Shown: positions 9,193 through 17,105, counted from the stretch's first letter. The stretch: 34,039 bases of DNA from an uncultured Pseudomonadota bacterium (GCA_949295935.1 CASFMW010000008.1:1-34039), one strand, 5' to 3'. Numbers and translations are program-made. Notes: generated from the letters alone by a model not told the origin.

Positions 9193-9993
9193 ATGGAAAA
9201 CGATAAAACAGAAGAATTAAAAATTATGCCCCGCGGAATAACGGACGGAAAACAGGGAAACATGATAGCTGTTGCCTCTGGCAAGGGCGGTGTCGGCAAA
9301 ACCTGGTTTTCGATTACACTGGCTCAAACGCTGAGCGGCCTCAGACAAAAGGTGCTGCTTTTTGACGGAGATTTAGGGCTGGCCAATGTTGATATTCAGT
9401 TAGGGTTGATGACAAAACACGATTTAGGCAGCGTCGTAACCGGAGAAAAAACGCTGAATCAAGTTATTAGCCATAGCGACAAAGGACGCTTTGATATCAT
9501 TGCCGGACGTTCTGGCTCGGCAGGACTAGCCTCTATGCCTTTAGGGCGCTTGCAAATCTTGGGTGAAGATTTGAAACTTGTTGCGGAGAATTATGATAAA
9601 GTAATATTGGACATTGGCGCCGGAATAGAAAAACCGGTCAGAATAATGTCATCTTTAGCCGACAAGGTTATTGTAATTTGCACGGAAGAGCCTACTTCTT
9701 TGACAGATGCTTATGCATTTATTAAGTTAATGACCATGCAATATCCGGAAAGAAAGATATATATTGTTGTAAATCAGGCAAATTCTGAAAGAGAGGGCCG
9801 CAGAACTTATGAAACTTTGAGCAAGGCCTGCCAAAACTTCTTAAAGATAGAGCCACCGCTTTTAGGGGTGATAAGACGGGATACGCGCGTAAGAGATTCG
9901 ATTAGAAATCAAATTCCGCTTTTGAGCCGCTATCCAACCTCAGAAGCAGCTGAAGACGTTATTAATATCGCACGGAGATTATTGAAGGAATAA
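9193..9993 (+). CDS. flhG: MinD-like ATPase FlhG (FleN/YlxH)
   Basis: FlhG is a ParA/MinD-type ATPase that controls flagellar number together with FlhF. The deviant Walker A motif KGGVGKT lies at residues 31-37, and further family stretches follow (LLFDGDLGLANVDIQLG; VILDIGAGIEKPVRIM; VVNQANSEREGRRTYETL). I chose ATG 9193 because GGGGAATAAGGAAT precedes it; an in-frame ATG at 9145 lies inside flhF and has no good ribosome site. The protein is 266 residues, normal for FlhG. The motif D-x-G-A-G is present where MinD-like proteins sense nucleotide. The context next to flhF makes the role clear. Confidence 0.93.
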   Translation: MENDKTEELKIMPRGITDGKQGNMIAVASGKGGVGKTWFSITLAQTLSGLRQKVLLFDGDLGLANVDIQLGLMTKHDLGSVVTGEKTLNQVISHSDKGRFDIIAGRSGSAGLASMPLGRLQILGEDLKLVAENYDKVILDIGAGIEKPVRIMSSLADKVIVICTEEPTSLTDAYAFIKLMTMQYPERKIYIVVNQANSEREGRRTYETLSKACQNFLKIEPPLLGVIRRDTRVRDSIRNQIPLLSRYPTSEAAEDVINIARRLLKE

Positions 9994-10015
9994 TATAAAG
10001 ACAAGGAGAAGCAGT

Positions 10016-11707
10016 ATGAGTGCGCCCACAATACCGACGATAATAACCGGAGAAACACAGGCTCCGAGTGGAAATACCGCAACGGGAAACACGACCATAC
10101 ATATCTCTTTGGATAAATTGGGAAGCATTAGCCCAAATGATGTCTTAACCCTAGAATTTATTGAAAGCTTGTCCTCAGCAAGCACTGTCGTTTCTAAAGG
10201 CGAGAACAGTTTGCCTGAAATCATGATGCCGACCGAGAACAAGCAGCCGATAATAAAAGTTCAGTTAACATCGGGGCAAGTGATAGAAGTTGCCGCCGAT
10301 GAGATCAGCTTTGATAAACCTGTGAACATTGATAAAGGAACTTTGCTTCAAGCCAAGGTTTCTTCCATAAACGAGCAGGGCGTAACAATACGCTTACAGA
10401 ATACAAAAATAGAAGGTCGGATACTACCCGAAACGCAAGAAAACGCGGGGATAAAGAATATTATTTCAGAACAACTCACGCAGCAAGGAAAACCCGAGGC
10501 AGTTATAAAAAATGATGTTTTTCAAGGAATTAAAACAGAAATCTTACCTTTAAGATTAAGTCAGGCTATAGAGCAGATTGCTAAAGAAATCAACTTATCT
10601 CCCAAGCTGGTTAATGAGATAAAGACGGCGCTTAATGGGTTTGAAATAAGATTTGAGGCCCCGAAAAATATTAAAAATCCGGTTGTAAGAGATAATCCAC
10701 AACAAATCATGACAATGCCCAAAGGTGAAAACGCTATCAATGTTTTGTTCAGCAATATTAGGGAGATAGCATCACAAAATCAACCAATGTCTAAGACTAT
10801 AGAAACAATTGTCAATGCATTTAAAGTGCTGGAAGGAAAAACGCTGCCGGCACAAACACAAGACTATCCTCAGGGCACTGTCTTCAAAACCGCAATCGGT
10901 AACATATTTCCCGAAAAAGATATAAAATTGCCTCAAAACATAAAGTTAGAGCTGCCTATTAAAGAAATAAAAGAGGTTATTGAAAACAAATTAGATGAAC
11001 TATTGAGTGCTGATTTTTGGAAATTTTCCACGGTAGGAAAAAGTGAAACCAAAGCAGAACCCGAGGTTTTGAAAGATATTTTCAAATTGCTGAAAAATGA
11101 GAACTTAGACAGCAAAATTCCTCAGCCGGAAAGTAAAGACTTTTTTGCAAATATCAGAGGCTTTATCAAAGCCGTAAAAACTGCAGAAGTCAGCCAATGG
11201 CTGGGCAGAGAGACAACGCAAGAAATTTTGAATCTTCCGAAAGGGCAAGAAACCATAAGCGTTTTACAAAATTTTATAGATTCGTCACACCGAGAGATTG
11301 GCTTGTGGCGAATAGTAGAGATTCCGATTGTCAGCGGGGAAGCGATAGAACAAATTCGCCTTGCGGTTAAAAGACAGACCGAAGAAGATGAAGAAAACGA
11401 AGAAAGTCAAAAAGAAAGCCCCAAAAAAGGCGGTGCCAGATTCGTGGTTGAAAGCCGTTTCAGCCGTTTGGGTGGTTTTCAGTTTGATGGCTTGGCTGAT
11501 GAAAAAAAACGCCGCTTTGATTTAATAATTCGTACCGAAAAACTTTTAGAAGAAGATTTATGCAGCCAAATCATGCGGTTATATAAGACAACTTTGCATA
11601 AATTTGAATATTGGGGCACAATACAGATAAATCTTAAGGAAAATTTTATCAAACCGTGGGAGGATAATACCAAAGAAGAAAACAAAGGGCAAGGAATTTT
11701 GGTATGA
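10016..11707 (+). CDS. Hypothetical FliK-like flagellar protein
   Basis: I do not recognise this 563-residue protein with certainty. The first about 75 residues are rich in Thr, Ser and Pro. A beta-rich stretch follows (VQLTSGQVIEVAADEISF and LLQAKVSSINEQGVTIRLQN), then long helical or low-complexity linker sequence. A compact C-terminal domain at about 465-550 (SRLGGFQFDGL, then FDLIIRTEKLL, then FEYWGTIQINLKENF) resembles the layout of FliK/hook-length proteins: a disordered start and a C-terminal Flg_hook-like domain that would contact FlhB. The gene lies 22 bases after flhG with AAGGAG upstream, and overlaps the next gene by four bases. The FliK role is inferred from layout and position. 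It could instead be an unrelated flagellar accessory protein. Confidence 0.5.
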   Translation: MSAPTIPTIITGETQAPSGNTATGNTTIHISLDKLGSISPNDVLTLEFIESLSSASTVVSKGENSLPEIMMPTENKQPIIKVQLTSGQVIEVAADEISFDKPVNIDKGTLLQAKVSSINEQGVTIRLQNTKIEGRILPETQENAGIKNIISEQLTQQGKPEAVIKNDVFQGIKTEILPLRLSQAIEQIAKEINLSPKLVNEIKTALNGFEIRFEAPKNIKNPVVRDNPQQIMTMPKGENAINVLFSNIREIASQNQPMSKTIETIVNAFKVLEGKTLPAQTQDYPQGTVFKTAIGNIFPEKDIKLPQNIKLELPIKEIKEVIENKLDELLSADFWKFSTVGKSETKAEPEVLKDIFKLLKNENLDSKIPQPESKDFFANIRGFIKAVKTAEVSQWLGRETTQEILNLPKGQETISVLQNFIDSSHREIGLWRIVEIPIVSGEAIEQIRLAVKRQTEEDEENEESQKESPKKGGARFVVESRFSRLGGFQFDGLADEKKRRFDLIIRTEKLLEEDLCSQIMRLYKTTLHKFEYWGTIQINLKENFIKPWEDNTKEENKGQGILV

Positions 11708-12861
11708 GCGGAAGAGATTCGGCCAGTTACTACAAGGTTTTGAATTTAACAAGCAATGCCACCGCGGATAAGATAAAACAAAACTACCGTGAATTGGCAA
11801 AAAAATGGCATCCGGATTATAATAAGTCGGAAGAAGCAATGGAGATTTTTCAAAAAATTTCGGTTGCGCATGATATTTTAAGCGATGATAAAAAACGCCT
11901 GACTTATGATTTGGCCTGCATCGCGCATGGGCCAGAAAATTTTCCTGATATATTTTCGTTAAAGGTATATACCAACCAGCATGGACAAGAAGATGTCTCC
12001 GTCCGAGAAGTTGATATCGAAGAACAACAAGCTTGGATTATCGGAGATAAAAAAAAGAAAAAACGCTTGATTTGTTCTGAGAAAGAAGCCGAGAAAGAAT
12101 ACCTGAAAGCATCGGTAAAAAATTGGCTTTTAGGATGGTGGACGCTAAAAGGCTTTGTTGAAAATATAAGGATTATAAGGAGTAATATCAAAACAGTAGG
12201 CGGAAAAAAAGAGGAAAACCTTCAACTTTTGGTGCATAATGCCTTGGCTTATGAGCAAGAAGGAAAAGCGCAAAAAGCACGAACCTGCGCCTCTTTAGCC
12301 AAAGCTTACGCCGATGCTGATGATAAAAACTTGATAGATAAATTTATAAAACAGCTTCCGCAAACACAAGAAATAAGCGTTCGGCCATGGAATGAAAACA
12401 GATTAAAGCTGGTACAACTTGTGTTTCCGTTCATGATGCTGATTCTTATTACTGGCGGAATAATCATCAAACGCACAGATATTTTGGAAGGCTATTACCT
12501 GATGAAGGGCGATGAGATAGACTATTATCAGCAGGTAAGAATGCAGGGCGGCAGCAGTGTCGATGATATGGTGGTCGCAAAGATATTAAATATAAATTCA
12601 GACTTAGGCTCAACCAAAATGCTTTATCATATAAAGTCAGGCTATAGTGCAAATGTTATGTATGGTCCATCAGATGACTTTGATAAGATAATGATATTAG
12701 CCAATAAAGCAACAGTCAGAGTAACTGGCATAAGCCCGGATAATGCATGGTATCGCATTATGTTGGATAACGGCGATATGGGATTTATCCGCACGGAATT
12801 TCTTGAAAAAGGGATAGGCGCGGAGATACCCGAAGACAGCAAAATTTTCGAAAGAAAGTAA
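11704..12861 (+). CDS. J-domain membrane protein with C-terminal SH3-like domain
   Basis: Residues 6-75 are a J domain with the HPD triad at 36-38 (KKWHPDYNKS), which should stimulate a DnaK/Hsp70 ATPase. There is no Gly/Phe region or zinc-finger, so it is not a true DnaJ. A single membrane segment lies near 240-260 (LVFPFMMLILITGGIII). The last about 70 residues look like a bacterial SH3 domain (GYSANVMYGPSDDF, NAWYRIMLDNGDMGFIRTEFL), a fold often used to hold peptidoglycan or peptides. The expected topology is J domain in the cytoplasm and SH3 in the periplasm. The start overlaps the previous stop as ATGA, so it belongs to the flagellar transcription unit. A role in flagellum assembly is inference. 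Confidence 0.75.
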   Translation: MSGRDSASYYKVLNLTSNATADKIKQNYRELAKKWHPDYNKSEEAMEIFQKISVAHDILSDDKKRLTYDLACIAHGPENFPDIFSLKVYTNQHGQEDVSVREVDIEEQQAWIIGDKKKKKRLICSEKEAEKEYLKASVKNWLLGWWTLKGFVENIRIIRSNIKTVGGKKEENLQLLVHNALAYEQEGKAQKARTCASLAKAYADADDKNLIDKFIKQLPQTQEISVRPWNENRLKLVQLVFPFMMLILITGGIIIKRTDILEGYYLMKGDEIDYYQQVRMQGGSSVDDMVVAKILNINSDLGSTKMLYHIKSGYSANVMYGPSDDFDKIMILANKATVRVTGISPDNAWYRIMLDNGDMGFIRTEFLEKGIGAEIPEDSKIFERK

Positions 12862-12936
12862 ACCCGAGAAATATTGACATCAAAAAATAAGGGGAATAAA
12901 ATAAAATCCCCAACAACCAAAGAGAGGAGTAAAAAC

Positions 12937-13662
12937 ATGGCAAAACTAAAGTTCAAACCGGCGGCAGACAGAGAAGAATTGTTGGAAAAATATAGTAACA
13001 GTGCCTCTCTTGAAGTTGGTCCAAAGGCCTTGGAAACAACCACCAAAGAAGATGTTAAAAAGATATTAGAAGCCTTTGATAAAGGATATAAAGATTTGTT
13101 GAAAAAACAAGACAATCCAGGGCGCGTTGAATTTTGCTTAGAGGTCAATAAGCCGATAGGAACCGAAGCCGTCGTTGCCTATGACTATGTTCATCCTTCT
13201 TGCGTTTTTAGCGTAGTCAAACATAGCGGCACAAGATTTAAAGCAACAATCAGAATCGCATTAATTGATAAACAAGATTTACCGACAACAAATATTGTGC
13301 ATGGATTTTATGGCCCTTATGGGGATAGTGGAGAGGCCGGATTTTATGGTATGACCTATGGCGATCCTCGCATGCCTTTCCCAAGAGATTTGCATGGAGA
13401 TGAACCGGCCGCATTGAGAGCATTCAGCCGCAAGTGTGAAGTTTACTGGAAGGGCAGAGATGGCCAGAGTGGACATATATTCTTAGCAACGGCCGAAGAG
13501 CTGAATCGCTTGTTGAAAGAGATGAGAGAAAATAAGATTCCAGTAGCCGGACAAATGGCCAGATTGCGCTCATTTAGAATGTATGGCAAATCTCCGATGA
13601 GAAAAACTTATGTTTCAGGTCCGGCAGAAGCCGCAATAAATCTAGGAAAATTAGATCTTTAG
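12937..13662 (+). CDS. Hypothetical protein at end of flagellar cluster
   Basis: No family is recognised in these 241 residues. ATG 12937 is preceded by GAGAGGAG at a good distance; an in-frame non-ATG start 63 bases earlier has no ribosome site. The protein has no signal peptide or membrane segment. The first 80 residues are charged and helical (KEDVKKILEAFDKGYKDLLKK). The middle is Gly/Tyr/Pro rich (HGFYGPYGDSGEAGFYGMTYGDPRMPF), and the C-terminus is basic (RLRSFRMYGKSPMRKTYVSG). It is probably cytoplasmic. It lies 75 bases after the J-domain gene and before the tRNA, so it may be the last gene of the cluster or a separate unit. Confidence 0.6.
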   Translation: MAKLKFKPAADREELLEKYSNSASLEVGPKALETTTKEDVKKILEAFDKGYKDLLKKQDNPGRVEFCLEVNKPIGTEAVVAYDYVHPSCVFSVVKHSGTRFKATIRIALIDKQDLPTTNIVHGFYGPYGDSGEAGFYGMTYGDPRMPFPRDLHGDEPAALRAFSRKCEVYWKGRDGQSGHIFLATAEELNRLLKEMRENKIPVAGQMARLRSFRMYGKSPMRKTYVSGPAEAAINLGKLDL

Positions 13663-13715
13663 AGAGAGGGGGAATAAAAAAACAAAAAAAAATGAAAAAA
13701 AAATGAATTTTTTGC

Positions 13716-13744
13716 TTGACCAAACAAAAAAATCCATATATATA
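13716..13744 (+). promoter_or_regulatory. Sigma70 promoter of tRNA-Glu
   Basis: TTGACC at 13716-13721 and TATATA at 13739-13744 are 17 bases apart. Transcription would start near 13751, about 10 bases before the mature tRNA. It is one of the best sigma70-type matches in the window. Confidence 0.75.
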
Positions 13745-13760
13745 TGCAGATGTCCTAAGC

Positions 13761-13835
13761 GGTCCCATCGTCTAATGGTTAGGACATCACCCTTTCACGG
13801 TGGTAATATGGGTTCGAGTCCCGTTGGGATCACCA
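13761..13835 (+). tRNA. tRNA-Glu (anticodon TTC)
   Basis: The 75-base sequence folds as a full cloverleaf. The acceptor stem GGTCCCA pairs with TGGGATC (one G-U). The D arm contains TAATGGTTAGGA. The anticodon loop CTTTCAC (anticodon TTC) sits between TCACC and GGTGG, and the T arm contains GGTTCGAGTCC. Discriminator A and CCA are encoded. The gene is intact. It stands between the flagellar cluster and the prophage, so it may mark the host side of the insertion, although no repeated attachment core is visible. Confidence 0.97.
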
Positions 13836-13840
13836 ATTTG

Positions 13841-13870
13841 AAAAGAGGAAGTTTATACTTCCTCTTTTTT
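13841..13870 (+). terminator. Rho-independent terminator of tRNA-Glu
   Basis: AAGAGGAAG (13843-13851) and CTTCCTCTT (13858-13866) form a perfect 9-bp stem around a TTTATA loop, followed by a T run. It begins 6 bases after the CCA end of the tRNA. Confidence 0.92.
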
Positions 13871-14140
13871 CGTTTTAAATCCTTATCAACAAGCCCTTTA
13901 TTCCGCGCCGATTTGCCAAGCGCGCTGGTAACTGCGTTGGAAATCATCTTAAGAGATTTTCAGTCCTTTTGCAAAAAAAAATGCCCAAATCTATACTTTT
14001 GCCGGAAACCTCTCTATTTTTAGTTACCATTTGCCAGTTTATTGTAAAACAAAAGTTTTTTTGATTGGTTTGTATGTCCTGTTTCGCAACTCGATTACCT
14101 TACCGATTATCTCGCCCAAACTGTGGTTTACAAAAAAATA
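13871..14140. other. Gene-free stretch between tRNA-Glu and prophage early genes
   Basis: I see no convincing gene in these 270 bases. Open frames that cross the region run through the tRNA, lack ribosome sites and have no family resemblance. A short GC-richer patch (about 13896-13945) stands out from the AT-rich surroundings and could be a relic or the host-phage junction. Serine integrase attachment sites are usually beside the integrase gene, so this stretch is the natural place to look for attL, but no direct or inverted repeat identifies it. Confidence 0.5.
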
Positions 14141-14181
14141 AAAAAAGTGAGAACGATTTTTCTTAAATTTGACTTGTTCTT
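14141..14181 (+). repeat. 41-base regulatory repeat, copy A
   Basis: Six A followed by a 35-base segment beginning GTGAGAACGATTTTT and ending TTTGACTTGTTCTT. A second copy at 17036-17076 matches at 38 of 41 bases with no gaps. Each copy lies just upstream of the ribosome site of a small early phage gene. The ends AGAACGA and TTGTTCT are an imperfect inverted pair. It is probably a promoter or operator. Confidence 0.75.
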
Positions 14182-14199
14182 CTGCAAAAGGAGAACAAC

Positions 14200-14352
14200 A
14201 TGACCGATTTAGAAGATTTTATGATGCTGTTTGGACCTGAATTTAAGGCCTATTTGCAACACAAAAGTATAGATAATTTATTGCAGAAAGAACTGGATAA
14301 TAAGCAAAATCCAAGCATTCATTGTGAAACGAAAGGAGTTTCCGATGATTGA
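14200..14352 (+). CDS. Small phage protein of 50 residues
   Basis: A strong AAAAGGAG ribosome site lies 5 bases before ATG 14200. The product is 50 residues, acidic at the start (MTDLEDFMMLFGPEFKAYL), probably helical, with no recognised family. It lies directly downstream of repeat copy A and its 3' end overlaps the DUF2924 start by eight bases, so it is the first gene of the integrase unit. Reality is supported by the ribosome site and tight packing. Function is unknown; small proteins at this place are often regulators, but nothing in the sequence shows that. Confidence 0.6.
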   Translation: MTDLEDFMMLFGPEFKAYLQHKSIDNLLQKELDNKQNPSIHCETKGVSDD

Positions 14353-14755
14353 GGAAGATTTAGCCAAGCTTAACAACATGAATATTAACGAGTTAAAGAA
14401 GCTATTCTTACGCTATTTTAACGCACACCCAACCTTAAAGACCAAGGAGGCCTATATTCTCAAACTTTCTTATCGGATGCAGGAATTGGAGTTTGGCGGC
14501 TTGTCTTCGGCCAGTCGTTCCTTCTTGAGCAAAATCTCAGCCAAGGCACCAAATGTCAAAAAAGTCGCAATCGCACCGATAGGAACCAAAATCATCAAAC
14601 AGTACAAAGGCCGCGATTATGTCATCCGCGTACTTGAAAACGGCTATGAACTAGACGGACAAAGATTTAAGAGCTTATCCGGCATGGCCAAGAAAATTAC
14701 CGGTATGAAAATATCCGGCAGTGCATTCTTTGGATTTAACTTGCGAGGCAAATAA
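14345..14755 (+). CDS. DUF2924 protein, integrase partner
   Basis: DUF2924 proteins are found almost always beside serine integrases in alphaproteobacterial prophages. The 136 residues show the family's two parts. One is a helical N-terminus (MNINELKKLFLRYFNAHP, then LKLSYRMQELEFGG). The other is a small beta domain with GTKIIKQYKGRDYVIRVLENGYELDG, then YRSLS-like FKSLSGMAKKITGMKISG and a final FFGF. ATG 14345 is chosen over an in-frame GTG at 14324 because AAAGGAG precedes it. The stop overlaps the integrase ATG (TAATG). The biochemical role is not established; a helper or directionality role in recombination is a reasonable inference. Confidence 0.85.
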   Translation: MIEEDLAKLNNMNINELKKLFLRYFNAHPTLKTKEAYILKLSYRMQELEFGGLSSASRSFLSKISAKAPNVKKVAIAPIGTKIIKQYKGRDYVIRVLENGYELDGQRFKSLSGMAKKITGMKISGSAFFGFNLRGK

Positions 14756-16461
14756 TGGAAGAGCAGAAAAAAGTCAGATGTGCAATTTATACCCGAAAAT
14801 CAACCGACGAAGGGTTGGATAAGGAATTTAATACCCTTGAGGCTCAACGAGAGGCCGGAGCCAACTACATTTTGAGCCAAAAGCATCAAGGGTGGGTATT
14901 GTTAGATGAACGCTATGATGACGGGGGTTTTAGCGGTGGTAATATCAATCGTCCGGCTCTAAAGAGGTTAATTAATGATGTCGAGGCCGGTAAAATTGAT
15001 ATGATCGTGGTTTATAAAATCGACCGTCTCACACGTTCATTGGCTGATTTTTCTAAGTTGATTGAGGTGTTGGACAAGCACAAATGCTCTTTTGTTTCGG
15101 TAACGCAAAATTTTAATACTTATGATTCTATGGGCCGACTAACCTTAAATGTATTATTATCTTTTGCCCAGTTTGAAAGAGAAGTTGGTGCCGAACGTAT
15201 TCGCGATAAGGTTGCTGCCTCTCGTAAAAAAGGAATGTGGATGGGCGGAAAAGTTCCCTTTGGTTATATGCTCATAAACAAACATCTTGAAATTAACCCA
15301 ACTGAGGCAGAGATTGTCCGCCTGATTTTTAATAAATATATCGCTTGCAAATCTGAACGTGATGTTTGCACCTTCTTAAAAGCCGGAGGATATTGCATAA
15401 ATGCCCGCAAACAAAAGAATGGGACAGAACTTCCGGCTAAAGAATTTACCGTTTCAAAAATTGATTATATGCTCCGCAATCCGATTTATATCGGCAAAGT
15501 TGTCCATAAAGGCACTGTTTATGATGGTCAGCAAGAAGCGATTATCTCTAAAGAACTATGGGAACGTGTTGAAAATACAAGGCTTGGCAATCGCCATGGC
15601 AAACTAAAACCTTCTCGCGTGGTGCGAAATGCTTTACTCAAAGGAATGTTGGATTGTGGTTGTGGCTGTAATTCCTCTATGATACCGACCAGAACCCGAA
15701 AAAAGAACCGCACCTATGAGTATTATGTCTCCTTAAAGGCGGTCAAAGAAGGCTATCAACATTGTGAATTAGGTAGCATTCCGGTCGGAGAACTTGACAA
15801 GTTTGTGTTAAGCAAAATTCAAAATATCTTAAAATCACCACTGTTATTAAATGAACTGCTTAAATATCTCAAACCGGATATGCCGGAAATCGGTATGAAT
15901 GAGTTGCTGCAAAAAACAAAAGCTCCGGAAGACTTCTTTACTTATTTATCGCAAGAGAGCCTTCGCCAGATCCTCGAACGGCTTATTTCACGCGTTATCA
16001 TTTATAAGGACAAACTGGTTATCCGTTTGCTGCCTCTCGGGGCTCTGCTGCTTGAAAAATCTCAAACGGCGGATTTACAAGCATCTGAAGAACATTCTGG
16101 TTTGGCGGAGTTGGTTTATCACATCAGCTTTTCAAGAAAACGCGGGCATATTAAGGTTATCCCGGCTGAAGAAAGCCAAACAGCGGTGGATGAAACACTC
16201 TTAAACGCGCTGGTCAAAGCTCATAATTGGCGCGATAAACTCGAAAACAGCGACATGTCGCTACGAGAATTAGCCCGCAAAGAAAAAGTGGCCCATGTTT
16301 ATATCAGTAAAATGATGAAGTTAACTTATCTGGCGCCCGATATTATTGATGCTATTATTGTTGGCACGCAGCCACAAAGCCTGAAAATAAGCGATTTATT
16401 AAAATCTCCAATTCCGGCCTCGTGGTCAGAGCAGCGTACTAAATATGGGTTTAGCTCTTAA
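14755..16461 (+). CDS. Large serine integrase (site-specific recombinase)
   Basis: This enzyme integrates and excises the phage by cutting attP and attB through a phosphoserine link. The resolvase domain begins with YTRKSTDEG, with the catalytic Ser16, followed by YDDGGFSGGNINRPAL, VYKIDRLTRSLADF and the helix around SFAQFEREVGAERIRDK. The recombinase domain starts near GKVPFGYML and LEINPTEAEIVRLIFNKYI. A zinc-ribbon-like region follows (LKGMLDCGCGCNSSM and a later HCE). Its Cys set is unusual, with three alternating Cys and no clear fourth in the usual YYxC position. The last about 100 residues carry an extra helix-turn-helix-like part (SLRELARKEKVAHVYISKMMKL). Length (568) is normal for the class. 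Confidence 0.93.
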   Translation: MEEQKKVRCAIYTRKSTDEGLDKEFNTLEAQREAGANYILSQKHQGWVLLDERYDDGGFSGGNINRPALKRLINDVEAGKIDMIVVYKIDRLTRSLADFSKLIEVLDKHKCSFVSVTQNFNTYDSMGRLTLNVLLSFAQFEREVGAERIRDKVAASRKKGMWMGGKVPFGYMLINKHLEINPTEAEIVRLIFNKYIACKSERDVCTFLKAGGYCINARKQKNGTELPAKEFTVSKIDYMLRNPIYIGKVVHKGTVYDGQQEAIISKELWERVENTRLGNRHGKLKPSRVVRNALLKGMLDCGCGCNSSMIPTRTRKKNRTYEYYVSLKAVKEGYQHCELGSIPVGELDKFVLSKIQNILKSPLLLNELLKYLKPDMPEIGMNELLQKTKAPEDFFTYLSQESLRQILERLISRVIIYKDKLVIRLLPLGALLLEKSQTADLQASEEHSGLAELVYHISFSRKRGHIKVIPAEESQTAVDETLLNALVKAHNWRDKLENSDMSLRELARKEKVAHVYISKMMKLTYLAPDIIDAIIVGTQPQSLKISDLLKSPIPASWSEQRTKYGFSS

Positions 16462-16518
16462 TAAATCCACAACCTATATTAGAAAAAGTTTGGCCCAATA
16501 GAACTATCATTTGAAAAT

Positions 16519-16549
16519 GTAAGCCTTTCTAACATTTTGAAAGGTTTAC
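16519..16549 (+). promoter_or_regulatory. Hairpin covering the ribosome site of the sigma-like gene
   Basis: GTAAGCCTTTC (16519-16529) and GAAAGGTTTAC (16539-16549) form an 11-bp stem with one G-U pair and a 9-base loop. The only Shine-Dalgarno candidate for ATG 16554, GAAAGG, lies in the 3' arm, paired with CCTTTC. The stem ends four bases before the start codon. It could hold translation off, or act as a DNA operator. Confidence 0.6.
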
Positions 16550-16553
16550 ATAA

Positions 16554-17045
16554 ATGTGTGACAAACTTTTTGATGGCATACCAGACTATGTCCGTATTAC
16601 CATTTTTTCTTGTGTAAGAAAATTATCCATCTTTGCAAGTTTTAATAATCACGAAGATGTTCAAGATTTGGTTCAAGAATTGCTTTTGTTTTACATAGAG
16701 CATTTCCACCAACGAGAGATTCCTAGTGATGCTTATGTTGTTGCTTCCTTGCAAAACTATGCCAAAAAACTGTTAAAGACCAAGATGCGTGAGCCTTTTG
16801 GTCTTTTTGTTTATCTGGACGATGAAGAGGAATACATTTCTATTAGTTCTGAAGACAACTACGAACAAAGCGAGGTTAAAGCGCTGGTAAAGAAAGCCGA
16901 GCAAAAACTTAGCCCGCGCGAAATATTGGTTTTGGATATGATATTAGAGGACAAAACATTAGAGGAGATTACGCATAAAATCCATATTTCCAAAAATACA
17001 ATCTATAAAATTTTTGAGAAATTGAAAAAAAGTTTAAAAAAGTGA
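16554..17045 (+). CDS. Phage sigma-70-family-like factor (ECF size)
   Basis: The 163-residue protein looks like a minimal sigma factor. A region 2-like helix pair is at 33-75 (HEDVQDLVQELLLFYIEHF, then YVVASLQNYAKKLLKTK). A region 4-like helix-turn-helix closes it (LSPREILVLDMILEDKTLEEITHKIHISKNTIYKIFEKLKKSLKK, about 119-163). No anti-sigma gene is next to it. Its job is probably to turn on a phage promoter set, and the 41-base repeats are the obvious candidates. It is preceded by the hairpin noted above. Repeat copy B starts inside its last codons. It could instead be a DNA-binding regulator that kept the sigma fold. Confidence 0.75.
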   Translation: MCDKLFDGIPDYVRITIFSCVRKLSIFASFNNHEDVQDLVQELLLFYIEHFHQREIPSDAYVVASLQNYAKKLLKTKMREPFGLFVYLDDEEEYISISSEDNYEQSEVKALVKKAEQKLSPREILVLDMILEDKTLEEITHKIHISKNTIYKIFEKLKKSLKK

Positions 17046-17076
17046 GAACGATTTTTTTCAATTTTGACTTGTTCTT
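17036..17076 (+). repeat. 41-base regulatory repeat, copy B
   Basis: Same 41 bases as at 14141-14181 with three substitutions and no gaps. It begins over the final codons of the sigma-like gene and ends 29 bases before the next ATG at 17106. The position right behind the sigma-like gene suggests feedback or a relay in early transcription. Confidence 0.75.
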
Positions 17077-17105
17077 TGCGTAAGACAATTTTAACGGAGG
17101 TTTTT

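Noticed and set aside
13784-13947. Minus-strand ORF of about 50 codons opposite the tRNA
   Set aside because: It reads the tRNA in antisense, giving the usual spurious peptide; no ribosome site.
13703-14023. Open frame of 106 codons through the tRNA-Glu gene
   Set aside because: It runs across the tRNA and its terminator, lacks a ribosome site and has no protein-like pattern; shadow of the RNA gene.
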